A DNA stretch of 25,089 nucleotides from Zeimonas sp044507525. Its GTDB lineage: Bacteria > Pseudomonadota > Gammaproteobacteria > Burkholderiales > Burkholderiaceae_E. The position numbers and the translations under genes are program-made. The notes under the pieces are model-generated. The model was given only the letters and a program-made list of their open reading frames with translations, was not told the origin of the DNA and made no database searches. Shown here piece after piece: positions 1 to 7,172 of the stretch; position 1 is the first letter of the stretch; every line of letters begins with the position of its first letter. The stretch covers positions 1-25,089 of the forward strand of contig JBIQJM010000039.1 of assembly GCA_044507525.1 (NCBI GenBank), written 5' to 3'.

Positions 1-1389
1 GCGGCGAAGGCCGCGCAGCTGCACGAGCTGATCATGTCGCTGCCGCAGCAGTACGAGACGGCGGTCGGCGAGCGCGGCCTGATGCTCTCGGGCGGCGAGC
101 GCCAGCGCCTGGCGATCGCCCGCGCGCTGCTGAAGGATCCGCCGATCCTCGTGTTCGACGAGGCGACCTCGGCGCTGGACACGCGCGCCGAGCGTGCGAT
201 CCAGGGCGAGATCGACCGCATCGCCGAGGACCGGACGACGCTGATCATCGCGCATCGGCTGTCGACGATCGTCGGCGCGGACGAGATCATCGTGCTCGAC
301 CGCGGCCGCATCGTCGAACGCGGCGCGCACGACGAACTGCTCGCGCGTCGCGGCCTGTATGCGCAGTTGTGGAACCTGCAGCAGCAGCAGCTCGACGTCG
401 AGCGCACCGAACGACGCCTCGCGCGCCAGCCGGTGAACGTCGCGATCCTGCTCGCGGGCGCGCTCGACGGCGTGCGCGGCATCGTCGACGAGCGTTCGAT
501 CCAGGTCTTCACCGACATCGAGCTGGAGCAGGCGCGCATCACCGGCGACCCCAGCCTGCTTTCGCAGGCGTTCTGGGATCTCACGCTGCACGCACTGAAT
601 GCGACGCCCGACGGCGGGCGCATCGAATGGGCGCTCACGCGCCACGAGGGCTGGGCGCGGCTCGTGCTCACCGACGGGCAGCGTTCGTCGGGAGCGTTGC
701 GCGCGCCCGCGCCCGACGGCGCGGTGTCCGCCGACCCGCTGCAGTTGCGTTCGCTGTTCGAGCGCCACGGCGGACGCTTCGCGATCGAGCCGCCCGCTGC
801 GGCGCAGGGCACGCGCTACGTCGTCGAGCTTCCGTTGCGCGCCATCGACCCGGTGGGCGCGCCGGTGGCCGTGCACGCGGAGCCGGCGGCCGCGCAGCGG
901 CTCGCCGGCGCGCACGTCCTCGCGATCGACGACCTGGCCGATGCGCGCGAGATGCTGCAGCTCGCCTTCGAGCACGAGGGCGCGAAGGTCGTTTCCTTCG
1001 CCCGCGGCTCCGACGCGCTCGAGTGGCTGTCGACGCTCGCGCCGGCGCACTGGCCCGAGGTCCTCGTCTGCGACATCGCCCTCGGCGACGAGGACGGCCA
1101 CGACGTCGTGCGCCGCCTGCGCCACATGGAAGCCCGCCTGGGCGTCGGCCTCGATCGCCGCATGCCCGCGATCGCGCTGACCGGACTCGCCCGACCGGCG
1201 GATCGGCTGCGCGCGATGATGGCCGGCTTCCAGGTGCATCTCGCCAAGCCGGTGCAGATCGACGAGCTCGTCGCGACGATCCGCCGCCTGGTCCCCGCGG
1301 TGTCGGCGAGGTCGCCCGCGGACGGCGCTTCGCCGTCGTCGCACGATGCATCGAAGCCCGAAATCCCTGCCCATCGAGGAGACACGTGA
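1..1389 (+). CDS. Atm1-like ABC exporter fused to degenerate histidine-kinase ATPase and receiver domains (5' truncated)
   Basis: The frame is open from base 1, so the gene begins outside the window; 462 residues are visible. The first ~125 are the C-terminal half of an ABC ATPase of the Atm1/HMT1 exporter type: signature LSGGERQR (nt 85-108), Walker B ILVFDEATSALD (about nt 145-180) and H-loop AHR (nt 250-258). The membrane domain and Walker A must lie upstream. Next comes a stretch with the layout of an HATPase_c domain (about nt 430-840): the N-box position reads WDLTLHALNAT, lacking the usual asparagines, and no DxGxG box is visible, so it is probably inactive. The C-terminal receiver domain (about nt 905-1295) is intact: paired acidic residues in IDD, phospho-acceptor Asp at nt 1072-1074, conserved Thr in ALTG and Lys at nt 1246-1248. 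Exporter activity and receiver fold are well supported; substrate and partner kinase are unknown. The stop overlaps the next start (ATGA). Confidence 0.9.
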   Translation, partial: AAKAAQLHELIMSLPQQYETAVGERGLMLSGGERQRLAIARALLKDPPILVFDEATSALDTRAERAIQGEIDRIAEDRTTLIIAHRLSTIVGADEIIVLDRGRIVERGAHDELLARRGLYAQLWNLQQQQLDVERTERRLARQPVNVAILLAGALDGVRGIVDERSIQVFTDIELEQARITGDPSLLSQAFWDLTLHALNATPDGGRIEWALTRHEGWARLVLTDGQRSSGALRAPAPDGAVSADPLQLRSLFERHGGRFAIEPPAAAQGTRYVVELPLRAIDPVGAPVAVHAEPAAAQRLAGAHVLAIDDLADAREMLQLAFEHEGAKVVSFARGSDALEWLSTLAPAHWPEVLVCDIALGDEDGHDVVRRLRHMEARLGVGLDRRMPAIALTGLARPADRLRAMMAGFQVHLAKPVQIDELVATIRRLVPAVSARSPADGASPSSHDASKPEIPAHRGDT

Positions 1390-1955
1390 TGACGACACCG
1401 TCGACGCCCGCCGTCCTGCGCAGCGAACTGGGCGTGCGCGGCAGCTGGCATGCCGACCGCGCCCGCGCACAGCGTGCGATCGAGATGGCGCTGCCCGCGA
1501 TCGAAGCCGCGGTCGAACGGCGCGAGGTCAGCGGCGCCGGCTTCCTGTCGATCGTCGTCATGGACCCTGCGCTCGCGCCGAGCGACTGCAGCTTCGAGGA
1601 GGCGATCCTGCTCGAGCACGACATCGGCGAGCGTTCGCAGTGGGACGCCGACTACAACGCGTTCGCGCGGGCGAAGGCGCGCCAGGCCTGGCTGCACGGC
1701 ACCGACACGCATCGCCTGCAGGTGCTGCAGCCGCATCGGCTGCGCGTCGGCGACGTCGCGGTCTGGGGGGCGGTCTGCCTCGACGGCATCGTCGTCGCTG
1801 CGAGCGGGGCGCATCCGTGGTACGACGAGGCGTTCTCGACGATGGTCGCGGCTGCGCTGCGTGCGCTCGTGAAGGAGGCCGCGGCGGCGCAGCAACGGCC
1901 TTTCGTCGGCCCCGATCCGGTGGGCGTCGAGGACGCGGGCGATCCCAGGCGATGA
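1389..1955 (+). CDS. Putative GlcG/HbpS-like (heme-binding-type) protein
   Basis: A 188-residue soluble protein with no signal peptide or membrane segment. The ATG at 1389 overlaps the preceding TGA and follows a GAGGA Shine-Dalgarno at 1376-1380, so it is translationally coupled to the ABC/receiver gene. A pattern of FARAKARQAWLHG, then DVAVWGAVCLDGIVVAASGA, then a C-terminal helix with a tyrosine resembles the GlcG/HbpS fold, some members of which bind or degrade heme and act as accessory sensors. I see similarity of pattern only and no decisive heme-ligand motif, so the family call is tentative. An in-frame GTG at 1386 is an alternative start one codon upstream. Coupling to a gene carrying a receiver domain is compatible with a sensing accessory role, which is inference. 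Confidence 0.75.
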   Translation: MTTPSTPAVLRSELGVRGSWHADRARAQRAIEMALPAIEAAVERREVSGAGFLSIVVMDPALAPSDCSFEEAILLEHDIGERSQWDADYNAFARAKARQAWLHGTDTHRLQVLQPHRLRVGDVAVWGAVCLDGIVVAASGAHPWYDEAFSTMVAAALRALVKEAAAAQQRPFVGPDPVGVEDAGDPRR

Positions 1956-2154
1956 GCGCAGGCGGCCGCGACGCCGAAGCGCTGCACCGCAGTAGGATTT
2001 GCCGTCGCGGAAGAAACTGCTTCGCACGAAGCACCGCAAGCCGGTAAAGCGCGGCGCCGCGGGCGCAGTGGGCGCTTCGCGCGCGGGCACGCTCTCTGCT
2101 CTGGACGGAAGCGACAGGCTCTCCGCTCCGGGATCCTGTCCCCGGAGAGAGTCC
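1956..2154 (+). promoter_or_regulatory. Leader region before the GT4 gene, with hairpins masking its Shine-Dalgarno
   Basis: This 199-base gap holds two structures. A 7-base inverted repeat with a 2-base spacer lies at 2018-2033 (TGCTTCG ca CGAAGCA). Close to the next gene, CTCTCCG at 2119-2125 is perfectly complementary to CGGAGAG at 2143-2149, and CTCCGGG at 2126-2132 is perfectly complementary to CCCGGAG at 2141-2147. The two stems share their 3' arm, so they are mutually exclusive, and both bury the GGAGAG ribosome-binding site of the ATG at 2155. No convincing -10/-35 pair was found. The pairing is seen directly; a role in translational control is inference. Confidence 0.45.
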
Positions 2155-3513
2155 ATGCAAACCGTCGCGATCGTCAGCGAGCACGCGTCGCCACTCGGAG
2201 TGGTCGGCGGCGTCGATGCCGGCGGACAGAACATCTACGTGGCGAACGTCGCGCGCCAGCTCGCGCGCCTGGGCCTTCGGGTCGACGTCTTCACGCGCAG
2301 CGACGACACGGCGCTCGCGCGCGTGGTCGACTGGGCGCCCGGCGTGCGCGTCGTTCACGTGCGCGCCGGCCCGCAGGCGCCGCTGCCGAAGGAGCAGCTG
2401 CTGCCGCACATGCCCGCGTTCTGCGCTGCGATGCACTCGTTCGCGCGCGAGCAGAAGCTGCGCTACGACGTCGTGCACGCGAACTTCTTCATGTCGGGCT
2501 GGGTGGGGCTGCGCTTCGCACGCAGCTTCCGCACCGCGCTGGTCACGACCTTCCACGCGCTCGGACGCGTGCGTCGCCTGCACCAGGGCAGCGAAGACGG
2601 CTTCTCCGACGCGCGCTTCGACATCGAGGACGAGCTCGTACGCGAATCGCATCGCATCGTCGCCGAATGTCCGCAGGACCTGCGCGACATGATCGAGCAT
2701 TACGGCGCCGACTCGTCGCGCGTCGAGATCGTGCCCTGCGGTTTCGATCCCGACGAGCTGCAGCCGGTCGACCGGCGCGACGCGCGCGCCGAGCTGCACT
2801 GGCCGGCCGACGCGTTCACCGTGCTGCAGCTCGGCCGCATGGTGCCGCGCAAGGGCGTCGACAACGTGATCCGTTCGATCGCGGTGTTGAAGAGCCGTTT
2901 CGGTCGCGACGCGCGGTTGGTGATCGCCGGCGGCAATTCGAGCGATCCGGCGACGAACCGCACGCCCGAGCTCGACCGGCTCGCGCGGATCGCGCGCGAC
3001 GAGGGCGTCGCCGATCGCGTCGACTTCATCGGCCGCTGCGATCGCGAGCGGCTGCGCACGGTCTACAGCGCCGCGGACGTCTTCGTCACCACGCCGTGGT
3101 ACGAGCCCTTCGGCATCACGCCGGTCGAAGCGATGGCCTGCGGGCGGCCCGTCGTCGGCGCGGCGGTCGGCGGCATCCAGGACACGGTCGTCGACGGCCG
3201 CACCGGTTACCTGGTGCCGCCGAACGATCCGGCGGCGCTCGCCGAACGCCTCGCGTCGCTCGCATCGCAGCCCGGGATCGGCGAGCGCATGGGTCGCGCC
3301 GGTCTCGCGCGCGCGAGGAAGCGCTTCACGTGGGAGCGCGTCGCGCGCGCGCTGGTCGACGTGTATGCGAGCGCCGCGCGCAGCGCAGGCGCGCACAGCC
3401 GCCCGACAGGAGTGCAGGCGGCGACTCGCCTGCCGATGCGGACGCCGCCGGCGCGCCCGCGCCCCGATCCACGAACGAGGGCCATCGATGCCGCAGCCGT
3501 CGGCTGGAAATGA
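2155..3513 (+). CDS. GT4-family glycosyltransferase (sucrose-phosphate-synthase-like GT-B fold)
   Basis: A 452-residue GT-B retaining glycosyltransferase. The N-terminal motif GGVDAGGQNIYV is the glycine-rich acceptor-side loop seen in sucrose-synthase/mannosylfructose-phosphate-synthase-like GT4 enzymes. The C-terminal domain has LGRMVPRKGVDNVI and the nucleotide-sugar-binding EPFGITPVEAMACGRPVVG. It should transfer a sugar from a nucleotide donor to a sugar or lipid acceptor at the cytoplasmic face; donor and acceptor cannot be told from sequence. The ATG at 2155 was chosen because GGAGAGA (2144-2150) stands a few bases upstream and the conserved domain starts at once; a TTG at 1999 would add a basic, low-complexity extension. 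The last ~40 residues (after the helix ending near nt 3385) look like an unstructured tail and overlap the next gene by 26 bases. Confidence 0.88.
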   Translation: MQTVAIVSEHASPLGVVGGVDAGGQNIYVANVARQLARLGLRVDVFTRSDDTALARVVDWAPGVRVVHVRAGPQAPLPKEQLLPHMPAFCAAMHSFAREQKLRYDVVHANFFMSGWVGLRFARSFRTALVTTFHALGRVRRLHQGSEDGFSDARFDIEDELVRESHRIVAECPQDLRDMIEHYGADSSRVEIVPCGFDPDELQPVDRRDARAELHWPADAFTVLQLGRMVPRKGVDNVIRSIAVLKSRFGRDARLVIAGGNSSDPATNRTPELDRLARIARDEGVADRVDFIGRCDRERLRTVYSAADVFVTTPWYEPFGITPVEAMACGRPVVGAAVGGIQDTVVDGRTGYLVPPNDPAALAERLASLASQPGIGERMGRAGLARARKRFTWERVARALVDVYASAARSAGAHSRPTGVQAATRLPMRTPPARPRPDPRTRAIDAAAVGWK

Positions 3514-4246
3514 TCCTCGGCCCGCCGAGAGCGTGAAGGGCCGTGTGGTCGTCGTGACCGGCGGCGCGAGCGGTCTCGGCGCCGCCACCTGCGCCGAGCT
3601 CGGCGCCGCGGGCGCGCGCGTCGTCGTCGCCGACCGCGCCGACGAGCGCGCCCGTGCCTGCGCCGCGCAGTTGAACGCCGCCGGCGCCGAGGCGGCCGCC
3701 GTGGCCGTCGACGTCGGCGACGAAGCGCAGGTGCGGCAGTTGTTCGCGCAGGCGCTCGACCGCTTCGGCGTCGTCGACGCGGTGGTCAACAGCGCGGCGA
3801 TCGACGTCACCGCACCGATGTCCGAGCTTGCGCCGGCCGACTGGGAACGCATCGTGCGCACGAACCTGACGGGCGTGTTCCTGGTCTCGCGCGAGGCGTG
3901 CGCTGCGATCGGCGGCCGGGGCGGGGCGATCGTCAACGTCGCATCGACCGCGTCGAAGCGCGCGTGGCCGAACGCGAGCGCGTACCACGCGACGAAATGG
4001 GGCGTGCTCGGGCTGTCGTATGCGTTGCACGCCGAGCTGCGCGCGCAGCGGATCAAGGTGTGCGCGATCGTCGCGGGCGGGATGCGCACGCCCTTCCTGC
4101 TCGATCGTTTCCCCGACATCGATCCGGGGCTGCTGCAGGATCCGCGCAACGTCGCGCGGGCCGTGCGCTTCGTGCTCGAGCAGCCGGAGGAGACCGTCGT
4201 CCCCGAGATGATGGTCCTGCCGATGCGGGAGACCTCGTGGCCGTGA
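3488..4246 (+). CDS. Short-chain dehydrogenase/reductase (SDR)
   Basis: A 252-residue classical SDR. The Rossmann motif TGGASGLG is at residues 24-31, NSAA follows as the usual NNAG-type motif, and the catalytic set is Ser153, Tyr166 and Lys170 (YHATK). It should interconvert a hydroxyl and a keto group using NAD(P). In this setting, between a glycosyltransferase and a sugar-phosphate phosphatase, a sugar or polyol substrate is likely but not shown. It is not an HldD-type epimerase, which would be an extended SDR of over 300 residues. The start at ATG 3488 has GAGG at 3477-3480 and overlaps the glycosyltransferase gene by 26 bases; the stop overlaps the GTG start of the next gene, so the block is likely one transcript. 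Confidence 0.87.
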   Translation: MPQPSAGNDPRPAESVKGRVVVVTGGASGLGAATCAELGAAGARVVVADRADERARACAAQLNAAGAEAAAVAVDVGDEAQVRQLFAQALDRFGVVDAVVNSAAIDVTAPMSELAPADWERIVRTNLTGVFLVSREACAAIGGRGGAIVNVASTASKRAWPNASAYHATKWGVLGLSYALHAELRAQRIKVCAIVAGGMRTPFLLDRFPDIDPGLLQDPRNVARAVRFVLEQPEETVVPEMMVLPMRETSWP

Positions 4247-4836
4247 ACGTGCTGCGCCCGGCGCTGTTCCTCGACAAGGACGGAACGCTGCTCGAGGACC
4301 TTCCCTTCAACGCCGACCCGGCGCGCATGCGCTTCGCCGAAGGCGCCCCGCAGGCGCTCGTCCGGCTCGCCGCGCTCGAGATGCCGCTGATCGTCGTCAG
4401 CAACCAGGCGGGCGTCGCGCTCGGTCGCTTCGAGGCCGCACGTCTCGACGAGGTGCGCGCGCGGCTCGAGACGATGTTTTCCGCCTGCGGCGCGACGCTG
4501 GCGGCCGCGTACTTCTGTCCGCATCATCCGCAGGGCAGCGTGGCCGCGTATGCCGTCGCCTGCGATTGCCGCAAGCCGCGTCCCGGCCTGCTGCAGCGCG
4601 CCGCGCGCGAGCACGCGATCGACCTGCAGCGATCGTGGATGATCGGCGACATCCTCGACGACGTCGAGGCGGGCAAGCGCGCCGGTTGCCGTGCGGTGCT
4701 GTTGTGCAACGGCAACGAGACCGAATGGCGTGCCGGTGCGTTCCGGCGGCCGGACCACCTCGTGCGCGACCTCGCCGAAGCCGCGTGCCTGATCGTCGGC
4801 GCGGGTGCACGCCGCGCCGAGGAGATCGCCGGATGA
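4243..4836 (+). CDS. HAD-IIIA phosphatase, GmhB-like (D-glycero-heptose-1,7-bisphosphate 7-phosphatase family)
   Basis: A 197-residue HAD phosphatase. LFLDKDGT near the N-terminus supplies the nucleophile Asp11 and the acid/base Asp13; SNQAG is motif II; CRKPRPG carries the motif III lysine; and GDILDDVEAGKRAG supplies the Mg-binding aspartates. The cysteine/histidine set in CPHHP...CDC matches the zinc loop characteristic of GmhB, which removes the 7-phosphate of heptose bisphosphate in ADP-heptose synthesis. No gmhA, hldE or hldD lies in the window, so a related sugar bisphosphate is also possible. The GTG at 4243 overlaps the SDR stop (GTGA); an in-frame GTG at 4237 is an alternative closer to the GGGAGA at 4227-4232. 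The downstream end overlaps the next gene by ATGA. Confidence 0.87.
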   Translation: MNVLRPALFLDKDGTLLEDLPFNADPARMRFAEGAPQALVRLAALEMPLIVVSNQAGVALGRFEAARLDEVRARLETMFSACGATLAAAYFCPHHPQGSVAAYAVACDCRKPRPGLLQRAAREHAIDLQRSWMIGDILDDVEAGKRAGCRAVLLCNGNETEWRAGAFRRPDHLVRDLAEAACLIVGAGARRAEEIAG

Positions 4837-5957
4837 ACGACGCCTGGTCGCGCGCCGAGCGCGTGCTGTGCGTGCGCCTGGACAACATGGGCGACGTGCT
4901 GATGACGACGCCGGCGATCCGCGCGATCGCCGCGGCGAACCCGGCGCGCCGCGTGACGCTGCTCGGATCGCCGGCGGGGGTGCGCGTCGCCGCGCACGTG
5001 CCCGAGATCGACGCGACCATCCGCTACGACGCGCCGTGGGTGAAGAACGCACGCGCGCACGATTCGGGGACCGACGTCGACCGCCGGCTGATCGAAGTGC
5101 TCGCCGCGCATCGCTTCGATGCGGCCGTGATCTTCACCGCCTACAGCCAGAGCCCGATCGCGCCGGCGCTGGTCTGCCGGATGGCCGGGATCCCGCTGCG
5201 GCTCGCGCACTGCCGCGAGAACCCGTACCTGCTGCTGACCGACTGGGTCGTCGAGACCGAGCCCGCGCGCGCGCTGCGCCACGAGGTCGAGCGCCAGCTC
5301 GATCTCGTTCAGGGCTTCGCTGCGCGGCCGGCCGACCTGCGCCTCTCGTTCCGCGTGTTCGATTCCGATCGCGCGTCGCTCGCGGCGAAGTTGCGCGAGA
5401 GCGGCGTCGACCCGGCGGCGGGCTGCATCGTCGTGCATCCCGGCGCGAGCGCGCCCTCGCGTCGATGGCCGGCGGCACGCTATGCACAGACGGTGCGCGA
5501 GCTCGCGCGCCGGCAGCCTCGTGCGCTCGTGCTCACCGGCGACGCGGGCGAACGCGCGCTGGCGGCCGGCATCGTCGCGGCCGCCGGTTCACCGGCGCGG
5601 GTGCACGACCTCTGCGATCGGCTCACGCTCGGCGAGCTCGGTGCACTGCTCGAGGGCGCCGACCTGCTCGTCGCCAACAACACCGGGCCCGTGCACATCG
5701 CGGCTGCGCTGGGTACCGCGGTCGTCGACCTGTACGCGCTCACCAATCCGCAGCACACCCCGTGGCGCGTGCCGGCGCGCGTGCTCAACCGCGACGTGCC
5801 TTGTCGCGACTGCTACCGCAGCGTGTGCCCGAACGGCACGCAGGCCTGCCTCGCCGGGGTCGAGCCGCAGGAGGCGGTCGATGCGGCGCTCGCGCTGCTC
5901 GCGGCGCGCAGGTCGATGCGCGATTTCGAAGAACGATTCTCGAAGCAGGAGTCTTGA
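4833..5957 (+). CDS. GT9-family glycosyltransferase (ADP-heptose:LPS heptosyltransferase-like), first copy
   Basis: A 374-residue inverting GT9 enzyme of the WaaC/WaaF type. The N-terminal CVRLDNMGDVLMTTPAIRAI is the family's acceptor-domain motif. The C-terminal nucleotide domain shows VVHPGASAPSRRWP and ANNTGPVHIAAALGT, and the tail has the cysteine cluster CRDCYRSVCPNGTQACL common in this family. It probably transfers a heptose-like residue from an ADP-sugar at the cytoplasmic face of the inner membrane. ATG 4833 overlaps the phosphatase stop and has GAGGAG at 4819-4824. It neighbours a GmhB-like phosphatase and a second GT9 enzyme, supporting a heptose theme. The exact acceptor (LPS core or another glycan) is unknown. 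Confidence 0.9.
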   Translation: MNDAWSRAERVLCVRLDNMGDVLMTTPAIRAIAAANPARRVTLLGSPAGVRVAAHVPEIDATIRYDAPWVKNARAHDSGTDVDRRLIEVLAAHRFDAAVIFTAYSQSPIAPALVCRMAGIPLRLAHCRENPYLLLTDWVVETEPARALRHEVERQLDLVQGFAARPADLRLSFRVFDSDRASLAAKLRESGVDPAAGCIVVHPGASAPSRRWPAARYAQTVRELARRQPRALVLTGDAGERALAAGIVAAAGSPARVHDLCDRLTLGELGALLEGADLLVANNTGPVHIAAALGTAVVDLYALTNPQHTPWRVPARVLNRDVPCRDCYRSVCPNGTQACLAGVEPQEAVDAALALLAARRSMRDFEERFSKQES

Positions 5958-5962
5958 ACCGG

Positions 5963-7156
5963 ATGGCAGCCGTACCTGTCGGATCGCATTTCCCGTCCCG
6001 CGCGAAGGCGCATCGCTATCCCGCGGCAGTCCCCTTGCACACGATGCGCAGGAAGAGCGCGAACGCACCCGTGGCATCGCCCGGCGAAGCCGTGCAGCGC
6101 ATCGCGGTGTTCCGCGCACTGCAGCTGGGCGACCTGCTCTGCGCGGTGCCGGTGCTGCGCGCGTTGCGCCGCGCCTATCCGCAGGCGCGCATCACGCTGA
6201 TCGGCCTGCCGTCGGCCGAAGCATTCGTGCGTCGTTTCCGGCACTACGTCGACGACTGGATCGACTTCCCCGGTACGCCCGCGCTGCCCGAACAGCCCGC
6301 GCGCGTCGGTCGGCTGCCGAAATTCTTCGCCGAAGCGCGCGCGCGACGCTTCGATCTCGCGCTGCAACTGCACGGCAGCGGCGCGCGCACGAACGGCATC
6401 GTGCGCCTGCTCGGCGCGAAACGCAGCTGCGGCTTCCGGCCGGGAGACGCCGGAGAGAGCGGCGACGACGACTTCGTGCAATGGCCCGACGAAGGACCCG
6501 AGATCGAACGGCTGCTGCGGCTCGTCGATCACCTGGGCATCGAGCGGCAGGGCCGCGCGCTCGAGTTTCCGATCGAGGAGGACGAGCGACGCAACTGGCG
6601 GCGCATCGCGCAGCGGCATTCGCTCGATCCGGACCGGGTCGTGCTCGTGCATCCGGGCGCCCGCTTCCCGTCTCGCCGCTGGCCGGTCGAGCGTTTCGCC
6701 GAGCTGGCCGATCGCCTCGCGTTGCACGGGTGGCAGGTCGCGATCACGGGCTGTCCCGAGGAGGTCGACCTCGCCGCGTCGATGCGGCGCGCGATGCGCA
6801 TGCCGGCCGCCGACCTGAGCGGAGCGACCAGCCTGGGCGAACTCGGCGCGGCGATCGAGGAATGCCGACTGCTCGTCTGCAACGACACCGGCGTATCGCA
6901 CGTCGCCGTCGGCGTCGGCACGCGCAGCGTCGTCGTCGCGTCCGGCAGCGAGATCCGGCGCTGGCGGCCGCTCGACCGCAGCCTGCATCCGATGCTTGCC
7001 GTCGACCTGCCGTGCCGTCCGTGCAGCGAGGTGGTCTGCCCCTATGCGGAACACCCGTGCGCGCGCGGCATCGACGTCGACCCGGTGTTCGAGCTCGCGA
7101 TGCACCAGCTCGCCGTCGGCGCGCGCGCGCCGTGGGCGATGCGCACGAGCGCCTGA
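5963..7156 (+). CDS. GT9-family glycosyltransferase, second copy
   Basis: A 397-residue second GT9 enzyme, only distantly similar to its neighbour. The conserved domain opens at QRIAVFRALQLGDLLCAVPV; later come VLVHPGARFPSRRWPVERFAEL and CNDTGVSHVAVGVGT, and again a C-terminal cysteine cluster, CRPCSEVVCPYAEHPC. About 45 residues precede the first conserved strand, so the start is uncertain: ATG 5963 (AGGAG at 5947-5951 is rather far), TTG 5954 (which overlaps the previous stop) and ATG 6044 are all in frame. Two GT9 genes in tandem suggest sequential additions of the same kind of sugar. Donor identity is inferred from family only. Confidence 0.87.
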   Translation: MAAVPVGSHFPSRAKAHRYPAAVPLHTMRRKSANAPVASPGEAVQRIAVFRALQLGDLLCAVPVLRALRRAYPQARITLIGLPSAEAFVRRFRHYVDDWIDFPGTPALPEQPARVGRLPKFFAEARARRFDLALQLHGSGARTNGIVRLLGAKRSCGFRPGDAGESGDDDFVQWPDEGPEIERLLRLVDHLGIERQGRALEFPIEEDERRNWRRIAQRHSLDPDRVVLVHPGARFPSRRWPVERFAELADRLALHGWQVAITGCPEEVDLAASMRRAMRMPAADLSGATSLGELGAAIEECRLLVCNDTGVSHVAVGVGTRSVVVASGSEIRRWRPLDRSLHPMLAVDLPCRPCSEVVCPYAEHPCARGIDVDPVFELAMHQLAVGARAPWAMRTSA

Positions 7157-7172
7157 GCCGGCCGTCGAACGA

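Noticed and set aside
1999..2154. Extended N-terminus of the GT4 gene from a TTG at 1999
   Set aside because: The added 52 residues are basic and low-complexity, and ATG 2155 has a strong ribosome-binding site just before the conserved domain.
1558..5052. Very long minus-strand open frame across the glycan block, and similar long frames at 6744-10082 and 7364-10702
   Set aside because: Their translations are Arg/Ala-rich with no domains and lie opposite or out of frame with well-supported genes; long spurious frames are expected at about 70% GC.
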